A model generated the notes under the pieces. That model did not search any database. It saw only the letters and a list, made by a program, of their open reading frames with translations, and was not told the DNA's origin. Shown one piece after another: positions 18,157 through 27,733 of a DNA stretch of 64,000 bases. Every line of letters starts with the position of its first letter. The stretch's first letter is position 1. Where the stretch lies: positions 310,001 through 374,000 of the forward strand of contig JANSWY010000002.1 in NCBI GenBank assembly GCA_024743255.1, in the 5' to 3' direction. Source of the DNA: a bacterium (GTDB lineage: Bacteria > Bacteroidota > Bacteroidia > Cytophagales > Cyclobacteriaceae). The translations under genes and the position numbers were made by a program.

Positions 18157-20475
18157 ATGTCAAAGGTTTTCAAGGTACTGATCGTATTTTTTTTATTGGG
18201 CAACACCTGCCTTGCAGTTACCACAGCTGAAAACGGGCAAATTGACCTTTCTGATATCGACTTCTCTCAAACGCAAATTGAATTAAATGGTGAATGGGAA
18301 TTCTACCCGAACACACTTATTTATATAGATCAAAAAAACATATCTCCCAATATTGTAGCAGTTCCAGGACTTCTTAACAAGCAAGGTTTTGATCTAAACT
18401 CATATGGATCATATAGAATTTTACTCAAGCACAATTACGAGGGAAAATTAGCCTTAAAAATCCCTGATATTTACACTGCCTATAGTGTGTATATTAATGG
18501 TCAATTAGAGCTTACAAAAGGTAAAGTAGGTAAAAGCGCTGGAGAATCAACTCCTAGAATTCTCCTCAATACTTTACGAATAGAAAATCAGTCGGAGGAA
18601 ATAGAGATTGTTATTCATGTGTCTAATTTCGAGCACAGAAAATTTGGCATTAACGACCCGATCGTTATTGGTGATTATGACGCAATATCAAGAACTGATA
18701 CAATATTAGAATCATTCGACATCTTTCTAACGGGTTGTCTTTTGATGGGAGGATTCTTCTTTTTGGGGTTGTTTTACTATGGCAGAAAAGAGATCGCGGC
18801 ATTGTACTTTGCTCTATTTTGTATTTGCTACTCTTACAGAATTATTGGTTGGGAAAACTATGTGTTACATGAGCTCTTTCCAGATTATCCATGGTGGCTT
18901 TCAGTTAGAATCGAATATATAACCTTATATATGTCTGGTTTTTTCTTTGCCAGATACGTGAGACATCTATTTCCAAAAGAAACTCCAATATTATATGCAA
19001 AAGGTGTTGAGTACTTAGCGCTTATTTGGTCTGCTGCAACTATAGTATTGCCAGTAACAATTTATACACACCTCAATATTCCATGGCTATTTGTGATGAT
19101 GGTGGGACTTGGGATTGTATTCGTAACTTATACCAGAGCGATCATTAGACAAAGAACTGGTGCGAAACAATCATTGTATAGTATCATTGGTATATCAATT
19201 GTATTTGTATTGAAATCATTGGCTTACCTCAATTTATTTGAAGAGCCAGTTGGCCTTACAATTATTGGTCAGCTTATATTTTTCTTTTTCCAGGGAATGA
19301 TTCTTTCTGAATTGTTTTCAAGTTCCTGGAAGTTGGCCAAAAGTAATGCGGAAGAAGCAGCTCAAGCTAAGACTGATTTTCTATCCATTATGTCTCATGA
19401 GATCAGGACACCTCTTAACGCAGTAATTGGTACTACTTATCACATGATTGATGAAGGCCCGAGAGAAGATCAGAAAAAGGACTTGCAAGACTTACGAACA
19501 TCTTCAGAAAACCTTCTATCTCTGATAAATAACATCCTGGATTTCAACAAAATAGATGCAGGTAAAGTTGAGTTTGAAAATGATCATGTTGTAATTAAAG
19601 ACTTTATTGAAGGGATCGTATTTTCTCAGAAATCTGTAGCTGCTCACAAAGGAATCAAGTTGCATTGTAATATAGATAATGCTATTCCAGAAGTGTTGGT
19701 TTTAGATAAAACCCGGTTTATTCAAATTCTCACAAACCTGGTAGGTAATGCAATTAAGTTTACTGAAAAAGGCAGTGTGATGGTTCGGGTGACCAATATG
19801 ATCCAGGCTAAGAATTCATGTAGGCTTCTATTTGAGGTTGTTGATACCGGAATTGGAATACCTAAGGACAAACACAAGAAAATATTCAATGTGTTTGAAC
19901 AGGCTAATACTTCGGTCTCAAGAAATTACGGAGGTACGGGATTGGGTCTCAGCATCACCTCCAAATTGCTCAACCTACTTGGATCCCAACTACAACTGGA
20001 AAGTGAAGAAGATGTTGGTTCGAAGTTTTATTTTGATATACACCTTGAAATTGGGCATGAATCACAGGTCATTAGCCTAACTCGTGCTGACTTCAATCTG
20101 GAAGGCACCAATGTATTGCTAGTAGAAGATAACGAACTCAATGCACTAATAGCCACGCGACTACTAAACAAGTGGAATTGCAAAGTGGATGTTGCTCAGA
20201 ATGGGTTAATTGCCGTAGAATCGAATCAGAAGAAAGATTATGACATTATTCTGATGGATATCCAAATGCCAACAATGGATGGCTACACCGCATCCAAAAA
20301 GATCAGAGAAGAAGGATACAATGTACCTATCATTGCACTGACTGCATCAGCTGCATTCGAAAAGAAAGAGGACCTCAGTGCTTCTGGAATTGATGATGTG
20401 GTTACCAAGCCATTTGAGCCAGGTAACCTTTATAATATCATGCGAACGCTGTTGGATAAAAACTCTGCAGCCTAA
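18157..20475 (+). CDS. Hybrid histidine kinase with 7TMR-DISM sensor
   Basis: This 772-aa membrane sensor has a signal peptide (about 1-20) and an extracellular beta-sandwich (about 25-180, with LNGEWEFYP and SYRILL) typical of DISM extracellular domains related to carbohydrate-binding folds. Seven transmembrane helices follow (about 188-385). The kinase core has LSIMSHEIRTPLNAVIG with phosphoacceptor His414 and an HATPase (LVGNAIKFTEKG, VVDTGIGIPKD, GGTGLGLSI). A C-terminal receiver (LLVEDNELNALI, phosphorylatable Asp701 in ILMDIQMPTMDG, Lys in VTKPF) completes it. It lacks an HPt, so the phosphate must pass to another protein or the receiver modulates the kinase. The ligand is unknown. The 3' end overlaps the convergent hemN by 4 bp. 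Confidence 0.92.
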   Translation: MSKVFKVLIVFFLLGNTCLAVTTAENGQIDLSDIDFSQTQIELNGEWEFYPNTLIYIDQKNISPNIVAVPGLLNKQGFDLNSYGSYRILLKHNYEGKLALKIPDIYTAYSVYINGQLELTKGKVGKSAGESTPRILLNTLRIENQSEEIEIVIHVSNFEHRKFGINDPIVIGDYDAISRTDTILESFDIFLTGCLLMGGFFFLGLFYYGRKEIAALYFALFCICYSYRIIGWENYVLHELFPDYPWWLSVRIEYITLYMSGFFFARYVRHLFPKETPILYAKGVEYLALIWSAATIVLPVTIYTHLNIPWLFVMMVGLGIVFVTYTRAIIRQRTGAKQSLYSIIGISIVFVLKSLAYLNLFEEPVGLTIIGQLIFFFFQGMILSELFSSSWKLAKSNAEEAAQAKTDFLSIMSHEIRTPLNAVIGTTYHMIDEGPREDQKKDLQDLRTSSENLLSLINNILDFNKIDAGKVEFENDHVVIKDFIEGIVFSQKSVAAHKGIKLHCNIDNAIPEVLVLDKTRFIQILTNLVGNAIKFTEKGSVMVRVTNMIQAKNSCRLLFEVVDTGIGIPKDKHKKIFNVFEQANTSVSRNYGGTGLGLSITSKLLNLLGSQLQLESEEDVGSKFYFDIHLEIGHESQVISLTRADFNLEGTNVLLVEDNELNALIATRLLNKWNCKVDVAQNGLIAVESNQKKDYDIILMDIQMPTMDGYTASKKIREEGYNVPIIALTASAAFEKKEDLSASGIDDVVTKPFEPGNLYNIMRTLLDKNSAA

Positions 20476-21827
20476 ACTGTTTTACTAAACATTACTTCCT
20501 CCAATAACTTCTCATTCAAACGTGCATCTATTGCCATACAGACATTCCTGACAAATGGTCTCCCCTTTTGAGTTACTTTGATACCCTCATCAGAAAAAGT
20601 AATAATACCATCTGCTTCCAATTCATCAAGTAGGTCGAAATTGACATTTAAACCAAACAGGTGAAATTCTCTTTCAGTCCAGTTGGTTTCGTATCTGCAC
20701 ATTAAATTCAATATGTGCTTTCTTACAATCAGGTCTTGTTCATTTAGTAGATGACCCTTCGTAAGAGGTAACAAATTGTGCTTGATATTGAGGTAATAGG
20801 TCTTTAAATCTTTTGCATTCTGGCTAAAAGCAGTCCATGTATCCGAAACAGAGCTCACCCCCAACCCGATTGACAAGCTTGTATTCTGAGTGGTATACCC
20901 CATAAAATTTCTATGAAGCGAGCCATCTTTAGAAGCAGATGTTAGTTCATCTTCCTGAATTGCAAAATGATCCATTCCAATATCAACATAACCTGCAGCT
21001 AACAATTCTTCTTTTCCAAATTGATACATGTTCAATTTTTGATCAGGTGTTGGAAGAAGATGTTCAAAGCTTTTTTGTGCTGGTTTTATCCATGGAATGT
21101 GAGCGTAACTATAAAAAGCAATTCTGGAGGGACGATACTCAAGAGTCTTCTTAATCGTATATTTTAGACTCTCTATAGTCTGACTTGGCAATCCATAAAC
21201 CAAATCATAGTTAACAGATTCATAGCCAATTTCTCTCGCATTCAAAGTCACTCTCTCAATATCTTCCTCAGTCTGAATACGATTTATAACCTTCTGAATT
21301 TCAGGGTCAAAATCCTGAATACCGAAACTTACTCTTCTGAAACCCAAGTCAAATAGTGTCTGTAAATGCTCATATGTTGTATTTCCTGGATGTCCTTCAA
21401 AACTGTAGTTTGCGTCAATTGGAATCTCGCAGTGATTTTGGATTGTGCACAGTAATTTCTTTAGATTCTCTGGTGCGAAAAATGTAGGAGTCCCCCCTCC
21501 CAGGTGTAGTTCCTTGAGAATCGGTTTCATTGGCAATCTCGACAAATACATTTCCCATTCCTTCAATACCGCATTGATATAAACCTCCTCCACTGCATGA
21601 TTCTTAGTGATTCTGGTATTGCAACCACAGTAAGTGCAAAGGCTTTCACAAAATGGCAAGTGGATGTACAAGCTAATCTCTTTATGACTCTTCCAAAACG
21701 CATGACTGATATGCTCAGACCATTTGTTTTCTGTCATTTGCTTCTCCTGCCAATAAGGAACCGTAGGGTAACTTGTATATCTGGGACCTGGTTGGTTATA
21801 TTTTTTGATTAGTAGCGCTCTTTCCAT
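20472..21827 (-). CDS. hemN: Oxygen-independent coproporphyrinogen III oxidase
   Basis: This 451-aa radical-SAM enzyme decarboxylates coproporphyrinogen III to protoporphyrinogen IX without O2, keeping haem synthesis running at low oxygen. The cluster motif is HLPFCESLCTYCGC (Cys60, Cys64, Cys67, plus the extra Cys69 usual for HemN). Further features are the N-terminal GPRYTSYPTVPYW, the SAM-binding LGGGTPTF and the substrate-channel segment SFGIQDFD. Length matches E. coli HemN. A TGACTTTTATCA operator lies about 63 bp before the start, so expression is probably induced with the neighbouring cbb3 oxidase. The minus-strand cbb3 cluster ends 66 bp upstream. Confidence 0.95.
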   Translation of the reverse strand: MERALLIKKYNQPGPRYTSYPTVPYWQEKQMTENKWSEHISHAFWKSHKEISLYIHLPFCESLCTYCGCNTRITKNHAVEEVYINAVLKEWEMYLSRLPMKPILKELHLGGGTPTFFAPENLKKLLCTIQNHCEIPIDANYSFEGHPGNTTYEHLQTLFDLGFRRVSFGIQDFDPEIQKVINRIQTEEDIERVTLNAREIGYESVNYDLVYGLPSQTIESLKYTIKKTLEYRPSRIAFYSYAHIPWIKPAQKSFEHLLPTPDQKLNMYQFGKEELLAAGYVDIGMDHFAIQEDELTSASKDGSLHRNFMGYTTQNTSLSIGLGVSSVSDTWTAFSQNAKDLKTYYLNIKHNLLPLTKGHLLNEQDLIVRKHILNLMCRYETNWTEREFHLFGLNVNFDLLDELEADGIITFSDEGIKVTQKGRPFVRNVCMAIDARLNEKLLEEVMFSKTV

Positions 21828-21884
21828 GTCGCTATATTACGGCTGCAACCTTCTCAAAACATTGACAAAGTCTGGAATAGAAAC

Positions 21885-21896
21885 TGACTTTTATCA
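21885..21896. promoter_or_regulatory. CRP/FNR-type operator in front of hemN
   Basis: TGACTTTTATCA is identical to the sites at 32244 and 35993. Its centre is about 63 bp upstream of the hemN start. It overlaps the stop codon of the upstream membrane-protein gene, so hemN has its own promoter despite the short spacer. Confidence 0.7.
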
Positions 21897-22586
21897 TATC
21901 GGTCCACAAGTTGTTATTTTCCCAAATCCTGCAGATTCCAACATTGGATCAATAAGTGGCAATTCAATTGCAACACCTCTATATATAAAAAGGACTGCAA
22001 GGCAAGCCATGAAGACAGGAATAACCTTCTGTAATTTCAATTTTGAAGATGGTTTAATCATTGGAATTAGAAAAGCAAAAAACATCATTGGCATAGTGCC
22101 TAATGAAAATATTGACATGTATAGTGCTCCTTCCAAATAAGTAGCTGTTACCAATGATCCAGCTATTGCCGCATATATCAAGCCGCATGGAAGAAAACCA
22201 TTTAAGATGCCAACCATAAATGTGGCTGGCATAGTTTTCTTTTTGAAGAAGAATCCAATTTTATTCTTCACCCATCGCATCCAGAGGCTATTGTAATAAT
22301 GTGATTGATATTTCTTTATAAATCTTGGAATGATGAGATAAAGAAGAATCAAAACACCAATGGAAATAGATAATATATGCTGATAACCAGATAATTGAAT
22401 TGCATATCCAATACTACCCAGAATCAAACCCAGGAACATATATGTGAGGGTTCTACCAAGATTATAAAACACAGCACCAAATATTCTAGACTCTCTTGGA
22501 ATTGGTAATGCCATTGCAATCGGTCCACACATTCCAATACAGTGAAGACTGCCAAAGAGACCGATGATGAATGCTGACCAATACAT
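21894..22586 (-). CDS. TauE/SafE- or DsbD-like membrane protein of the cbb3 operon
   Basis: This 230-aa protein has about six transmembrane helices and starts with SLHCIGMCGPIAMALP, the Cys-containing motif of the DsbD_2 / UreH-like membrane family. A second family block, NGFLPCGLIYAAIAGS, carries another Cys. Members sit at the end of cbb3 operons in many Bacteroidota and are thought to serve copper handling or thiol-redox steps in oxidase assembly. That role is inferred from context, not shown. The gene begins at the base after the fixH stop and is the last gene of the operon. Confidence 0.82.
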   Translation of the reverse strand: MYWSAFIIGLFGSLHCIGMCGPIAMALPIPRESRIFGAVFYNLGRTLTYMFLGLILGSIGYAIQLSGYQHILSISIGVLILLYLIIPRFIKKYQSHYYNSLWMRWVKNKIGFFFKKKTMPATFMVGILNGFLPCGLIYAAIAGSLVTATYLEGALYMSIFSLGTMPMMFFAFLIPMIKPSSKLKLQKVIPVFMACLAVLFIYRGVAIELPLIDPMLESAGFGKITTCGPI

Positions 22587-23009
22587 CTATCTTACAAATA
22601 GGTCTTGTTCCATGAAATAATTCTTGTTGCTATCCTTCCAGGTTACTTTGGCAACATATCTTCCTTGTTTCAATAGCTCATCGCTTACTGAATATTCAGA
22701 AGTTGTCAGTGGAAGCTTTTGGTCCAATTTATTATCATCTGGACGATAGAAATGTATGGTCCCGTTTACATTTTCTGTTGGAACTTTTATAGTGATTTTC
22801 TCACCATCATAATTAATGGAGGCCTCTCCTTTTAGTTCTGCACCATTTGCCTTGGCATCAATGACCTCTTGATATTGCAGTTCTTGTTGATAATAATCCT
22901 CGGAAACAAGATTCACATCATATTGAAAGCTTTTCACAACAATAGCAACAATGAAAGTACAGAAAAGTACAAATGCCACTACAATTCCATTTCCCCAATT
23001 AAGTTTCAT
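22587..23009 (-). CDS. fixH: FixH/CcoH family cbb3 assembly protein
   Basis: This 140-aa protein has one N-terminal membrane helix (GNGIVVAFVLFCTFIVAIVV) and a periplasmic immunoglobulin-like domain. The early YDVNLVSEDYYQQELQYQ segment and the ending RYVAKVTWKDSNKNYFMEQDLFV are typical of FixH. CcoH/FixH binds early cbb3 assembly intermediates. It lies between ccoG and the TauE-like gene with 17 bp and 0 bp spacing, which supports the call. Confidence 0.87.
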   Translation of the reverse strand: MKLNWGNGIVVAFVLFCTFIVAIVVKSFQYDVNLVSEDYYQQELQYQEVIDAKANGAELKGEASINYDGEKITIKVPTENVNGTIHFYRPDDNKLDQKLPLTTSEYSVSDELLKQGRYVAKVTWKDSNKNYFMEQDLFVR

Positions 23010-23026
23010 GATCTCTAATTTTTCAG

Positions 23027-24463
23027 TTACAAATTCGGACCCAGGAATTTGGTATCCACAGTCTCTAATAATTCTCCATTGCCGTACACTTCAATTTCTA
23101 CTTCACTTGACATGGAGGTAATTTTTTCTCTTGGTAAAACAACAAATAATGCGCCTGATGCTGTTCCTTGCTTGTTGAGTTTAAGCGCCTCACCAACTAG
23201 CTCAATTGTTGCTCCTTCAGTTTTGGGCTTAAGTTCGATACTAATCTCATCGTCTGTTTTATTGATGATTTTGATATTATAAAGATTGCTGATGGTTCCA
23301 TCATCTCTCTTCTGATACATTACTCCAGGAGTTCTAAGAATAGTGGTTTCTATATCTGATCTAGTTACAAGCATTCCAGTCAGAACAGTCATTAGAATTA
23401 CTAAAACACTGCTATATGCTACAACTCTGGTAGTAAATTTGAATGGAGTTCCCTTATCAATATTCTCTTCAGAAGCGTATCTGATCAAACCTCTTGGTTT
23501 GTCGATTTTATCCATAATCGAATCACATGCATCGATACAGGCAGTACAGTTTATACACTCAAGCTGGGTTCCGTTTCTAATATCAATTCCAGTTGGACAA
23601 ACTAAAACACACTGTTTGCAATCAATACAATCACCTTTCCCCTCAGCTGCTCTATCCTCTTTCTTTCTAAATTTTGCTCTTGTCTCTCCCCTCTTGTAAT
23701 CGTATCCAACAACCAAACTATTTCTATCCAACAATACACCCTGAAGCCTTCCATAAGGACAAACCTGCGTACAAACCTGATCTCTAAACCAGGCAAAAAC
23801 ACCATAAAATAATCCAGTTAGAATTACCATTGCGAAGAATCCTCCAAGGTTTTCTGTTGGAGGTGAGGTTACGATTTCAAAAGTTCTTTCCACACTGATG
23901 ATATAAGCCATAAACGTGTGCATAATGAGGAAAGAAATAATCAGGAAAATACTATGTTTAGAGACTCTTTTGATGATCTTCTCTGTATTCCATGGAGCCT
24001 TTTTCAGCTTTCGCTGAGCCATGTAATCACCTTCAATTAGGTATTCAATTCTTCTAAAGACAAATTCCATAAAGATGGTCTGCGGACAAATCCAACCGCA
24101 GAATATTCTTCCATATACTACGGTAAATAATATAACACTCACTACAAGTGTTATGAAAGCAATAGCAAATAGAAAGAAGTCCTGAGGCCAAAAGACAATT
24201 CCAAAGATCACGAATTTCCTTTCCAGGATATTGAATAACAAAAGTGGTTGCTCACCAATCTTAATAAATGGAGCACCGAATAAGAAAGTAAGTAGAACGA
24301 TACTTACCAAAGAACGCCATCTGAAAAATTTTCCAGATGGCTTCTTTGGGAATAGCCAAATTCTTTTGCCTTTCTCGTCTACTGTTGCAAGGTGATCACG
24401 GAAAGATTCATTTACTTCACTTTCCTTGTAGATCTCATCTAGCTGTTGGGTGTCGACTGCCAT
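23027..24463 (-). CDS. ccoG: Cytochrome c oxidase accessory protein CcoG (RdxA/FixG)
   Basis: This 478-aa membrane ferredoxin-like protein has an N-terminal region with about four helices and CGWICPQTIFMEF. CTQVCPYGR follows, then two 4Fe-4S motifs, CIDCKQCVLVCPTGI and CINCTACIDACD (about residues 260-310). A further helix and a C-terminal periplasmic beta-domain complete it. CcoG reduces copper during cbb3 oxidase assembly. The family is normally 450-500 aa, so it is full length. It follows ccoP with 3 bp spacing. Confidence 0.95.
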   Translation of the reverse strand: MAVDTQQLDEIYKESEVNESFRDHLATVDEKGKRIWLFPKKPSGKFFRWRSLVSIVLLTFLFGAPFIKIGEQPLLLFNILERKFVIFGIVFWPQDFFLFAIAFITLVVSVILFTVVYGRIFCGWICPQTIFMEFVFRRIEYLIEGDYMAQRKLKKAPWNTEKIIKRVSKHSIFLIISFLIMHTFMAYIISVERTFEIVTSPPTENLGGFFAMVILTGLFYGVFAWFRDQVCTQVCPYGRLQGVLLDRNSLVVGYDYKRGETRAKFRKKEDRAAEGKGDCIDCKQCVLVCPTGIDIRNGTQLECINCTACIDACDSIMDKIDKPRGLIRYASEENIDKGTPFKFTTRVVAYSSVLVILMTVLTGMLVTRSDIETTILRTPGVMYQKRDDGTISNLYNIKIINKTDDEISIELKPKTEGATIELVGEALKLNKQGTASGALFVVLPREKITSMSSEVEIEVYGNGELLETVDTKFLGPNL

Positions 24464-24466
24464 TAC

Positions 24467-25378
24467 CTATTGTAAAAGACTTACCTGATCTTCAACCACA
24501 GCGGTAGTATCAGATTCTTCACTTCCCGCTTCTCTCTCAAACAATTCTCCTTCAGGATCCTTAGGGTTAGATGGATTTGTTCCCTCCATGGTATAGATAT
24601 AACTAGCAATCTGCTGAATCTTTTTCGGATTGAACTGATTCTGCCAGGAGATCATTCCCTTCTCAGGAATACCATACTTAATACTTTTAAATATGTCTTT
24701 AATATCTCCACCATGCTTCCAGTATTTATCTGTAAGATTTGGACCAACTCCACCCTGTCCTTCAGAACCATGACATGCTACACAATTTGCGTCATACATG
24801 TTTTTACCAGAAGTCAGATCTGTATCTGCCAGTAATAATTCAACATTGGTCTCATCAACCAAATTCTCTTGTGTTGCAAGGAATTTCTCTACTTCAATTT
24901 TGGCTGCTGCCATTTCGTTTTTGTATTCCTCATCTTGTAGAGGTGCCCATTGGAAAACATGGTATGCCGCTAGGTAGACAACACTAAATGCTATAGTAAA
25001 GTAGAATCCCCAAAGCCACCATGGAGGAAGGTCATTATCTAACTCCTTAATACCATCATATTCATGGTCAGTAAGCAATGCTTCTTCCTCTTCTTCAGAT
25101 TTGAAGTCATTGATAGAATTCCAGATTCCAGTAAATGCAGAATCTTCCTGTACTAACTCACCCTTGCTTTCTTTGTCGAGTCTGACAAGTGACTGAATGG
25201 TGTAAAGTGCCACAAAGAGAACCAATAATGCTACCAAACAAACGACTACAACCAGTCCTAATACAATCTCAAGCTGGTATTGCTCAAAATATCCAACGGT
25301 TTCTGATGCCTCGCTTTGAGCCCAGGTTATTCCCGGAATCATAAGAAAAAAGGCCATTAAAATTTTTTTGATATTCAT
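24467..25378 (-). CDS. ccoP: cbb3 oxidase subunit III (CcoP), single haem c
   Basis: This 303-aa membrane-bound cytochrome c delivers electrons to the CcoN/CcoO core. It has a signal-like N-terminus and two membrane segments (about 35-60 and 118-140). The FixN-binding acidic stretch follows, then one cytochrome c domain with NCVACHGSEGQG (CxxCH 199-203), GVGPNLTDKYW and the Met ligand in GMISW. Proteobacterial CcoP has two CxxCH motifs; only one is present here. A charged tail ends it. The ATG overlaps the ccoQ stop by 4 bp, indicating translational coupling. Confidence 0.93.
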   Translation of the reverse strand: MNIKKILMAFFLMIPGITWAQSEASETVGYFEQYQLEIVLGLVVVVCLVALLVLFVALYTIQSLVRLDKESKGELVQEDSAFTGIWNSINDFKSEEEEEALLTDHEYDGIKELDNDLPPWWLWGFYFTIAFSVVYLAAYHVFQWAPLQDEEYKNEMAAAKIEVEKFLATQENLVDETNVELLLADTDLTSGKNMYDANCVACHGSEGQGGVGPNLTDKYWKHGGDIKDIFKSIKYGIPEKGMISWQNQFNPKKIQQIASYIYTMEGTNPSNPKDPEGELFEREAGSEESDTTAVVEDQVSLLQ

Positions 25379-25557
25379 TGTAGTTCGCTGTTTTCGTTCA
25401 AAGGAATATTTGATATTTCTTCAATATCCGATTTCTTAAGCTTGATCACATAAATGATAAGCACCGTGAAGAATATGAAGAAAATGAGTAGGGAAATCAG
25501 TGGGAATATTTCAATCCCCACTATAGTTTCCAAATGATGTTTTACATATCTAAGCAT
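25375..25557 (-). CDS. ccoQ: cbb3 oxidase subunit IV (CcoQ/FixQ)
   Basis: This 60-aa protein has one membrane helix (FPLISLLIFFIFFTVLIIYVI) followed by KLKKSDIEEI. That is the size and layout of CcoQ, which stabilises CcoP in the oxidase complex. Its position between ccoNO and ccoP, with a 4-bp overlap into ccoP, supports the call better than the sequence does. Confidence 0.85.
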   Translation of the reverse strand: MLRYVKHHLETIVGIEIFPLISLLIFFIFFTVLIIYVIKLKKSDIEEISNIPLNENSELQ

Positions 25558-25561
25558 GGCC

Positions 25562-27733
25562 TTAATCGTTTTCTTTTACTTTGATATCTGTTCCTAATCT
25601 CTGCAGGTAAGCGATCAGTGCAATAATCTCCCTGTCACTGCTTATTTCAATATCACTTGTAGCCAAATTTTTAGCAATGGCTTTAGCCTGTGTTTCTGCA
25701 TCTCCAAGCGCTTGAGACTCATAACCCTCTTCATAAGGGACTCCTAATGTTCTCATCGCAGATATTTTAGCCTCAGTAGAACCTTTGTCCCAATCCTGCT
25801 CAAATAACCATGGATATGGCGGCATTAATGACTCAGGAGACATACTTTCTGGTTCCAACATGTGGTTGAAATGCCAGCTATCAGGATATTTACCTCCAAC
25901 TCTAAGTAAGTCTGGACCTGTTCTCTTAGAACCCCAAAGGAATGGGTGGTCATATACAAATTCTCCAGCTTTTGAATACTCACCATATCTCTCAGTTTCT
26001 GATCTGAAAGGTCTGATCATTTGTGAATGACAGTTGCTACATCCCTCTCTGATATAAATGTCTCTACCATGTAATTCCAATGAAGTATATGGCTTCACAC
26101 TTGTGATGGTAGGAACATTAGATTTCACAAGGAACATTGGGACGAATTCCACTACTCCTCCTATCAACACAGCAATCAAACTCCAAACTAATAACCTAGC
26201 CGGTTTCCACTCGAAGAACTTTCTGTGCCAGTGATCACTAGATGGTGACTTGTATTCTTTCACCATCGCTGGAGCCTGAGCTTTAGTTTCAGTTTGGAAT
26301 TTACCAGCGTATGCTGTCTTAACAAGGTTATAGATCATGATAAGCGCACCAACAAGGAATAAGAATCCTCCAAATGCTCTTAGCATATACAATGGCTTGA
26401 TTTGAGTTACTGTTTCCAGGAAGTTCGGATAAGCTAACATACCTGTATCAGTAAATTCTTTCCACATTAAGCTTTGAGTAAATCCTGCCCAATACATTGG
26501 AAGCGCATAGAAGATGATTCCTAACGTACCAACCCAGAAGTGAGCATTTGCAAGCTTAGTAGAGAATATTTTGGTGTTATATAATTTCGGTATTAAATAA
26601 TACAACATGGCAAATGTCATGAATCCATTCCAACCTAACCCACCAACGTGTACGTGTGCTACAGTCCAGTCAGTGAAGTGAGTGATGGCATTGAATTTTT
26701 TAAGGGAAAGCATAGGACCCTCAAATGTGGCCATACCGTAACAGGTAACAGCAACCACCATAAATTTCAAAATCGGATCTTCTCTTACTTTGTCCCATGC
26801 TCCCCTTAGTGTGAACAGACCATTGAGCATTCCTCCCCAGGATGGCGCAATTAGCATGACACTAAATACAGTTCCTAAAGATTGTGCCCAATCCGGTAAA
26901 GCGTTATACAGCAAATGGTGCGGTCCTGCCCATATATATATGAATATTAGAGCCCAGAAGTGAACAATAGAAAGTCTGTACGAAAAGATTGGTCTACCCG
27001 AGGCTTTAGGAATGAAGTAATACATCAAACCCAAATATGGGGTGGTTAAGAAGAATGCAACAGCATTGTGACCATACCACCATTGTACCAGAGCATCCTG
27101 AACACCTGCATACCATGAGTAACTTTTAAACATTGCAATTGGTAACTCAAATGAGTTTACAATGTGTAACATGGCTACCGTCACGAAAGTGGCTATGAAA
27201 AACCAAATTGCAACATATAGGTGACGCTCTCTTCTTTTCAGTATGGTCATGAACATGTTTACACCGAAAACGACCCAGATTAATGCGATTGCGATATCAA
27301 TGGGCCATTCCAGTTCTGCATATTCTTTTCCAGTGGTTAGCCCTAATGGAAGGGTGATTGCTGCCGAAAGAATGATTAATTGCCATCCCCAAAAGTGTAT
27401 GTTACTTAAGAGATCGCTAAACATCCTGGTCTTACACAACCTTTGCAGGGAATAGTAGACTCCTGCAAAAATACCGTTACCCACAAATGCAAAAATAATT
27501 GCATTAGTGTGCAATGGCCGTATCCTACCAAAAGTAGTGTACTGAAGTCCGAAGTTAAGATCTGGTAAAAACATTTGGCAGGCAATCAATAGACCTACCA
27601 GCATGCCGACAATACCAAAGATAGATGCCGCAATTAAGAACTTGCGGACTGTGGCATTATCGTAGTAGAAAGTTTCTAATCCCGCTGAACCTTCAGGTTT
27701 GGAGATTTCTGGTTCAATTGTGACTGTTGACAT
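25562..27733 (-). CDS. ccoN: Fused cbb3 oxidase subunits I and II (CcoN-CcoO)
   Basis: This 723-aa protein joins the haem-copper catalytic subunit to the membrane cytochrome c subunit, a fusion known in Bacteroidota. The CcoN part (to about residue 490) has twelve or so helices. Its haem and CuB ligands are in RPLHTNAII (His75), WWYGHNAVAFFL, AGPHHLLYNALPDWAQ and TDWTVAHVHVGGLGWNGF. The CcoO part (from about 495) has a helix and one CxxCH (SNCH at 565-569 in GCSNCHSQMIRPF), with Met ligands later. It reduces O2 to water with high affinity. The ccoS gene overlaps its 5' end by 58 bp. Confidence 0.96.
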   Translation of the reverse strand: MSTVTIEPEISKPEGSAGLETFYYDNATVRKFLIAASIFGIVGMLVGLLIACQMFLPDLNFGLQYTTFGRIRPLHTNAIIFAFVGNGIFAGVYYSLQRLCKTRMFSDLLSNIHFWGWQLIILSAAITLPLGLTTGKEYAELEWPIDIAIALIWVVFGVNMFMTILKRRERHLYVAIWFFIATFVTVAMLHIVNSFELPIAMFKSYSWYAGVQDALVQWWYGHNAVAFFLTTPYLGLMYYFIPKASGRPIFSYRLSIVHFWALIFIYIWAGPHHLLYNALPDWAQSLGTVFSVMLIAPSWGGMLNGLFTLRGAWDKVREDPILKFMVVAVTCYGMATFEGPMLSLKKFNAITHFTDWTVAHVHVGGLGWNGFMTFAMLYYLIPKLYNTKIFSTKLANAHFWVGTLGIIFYALPMYWAGFTQSLMWKEFTDTGMLAYPNFLETVTQIKPLYMLRAFGGFLFLVGALIMIYNLVKTAYAGKFQTETKAQAPAMVKEYKSPSSDHWHRKFFEWKPARLLVWSLIAVLIGGVVEFVPMFLVKSNVPTITSVKPYTSLELHGRDIYIREGCSNCHSQMIRPFRSETERYGEYSKAGEFVYDHPFLWGSKRTGPDLLRVGGKYPDSWHFNHMLEPESMSPESLMPPYPWLFEQDWDKGSTEAKISAMRTLGVPYEEGYESQALGDAETQAKAIAKNLATSDIEISSDREIIALIAYLQRLGTDIKVKEND

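Noticed and set aside
21862-21872. TTGACAAAGTC as a further operator in front of hemN
   Set aside because: The half-sites are one base too close and the second half is incomplete. It may be part of a promoter.
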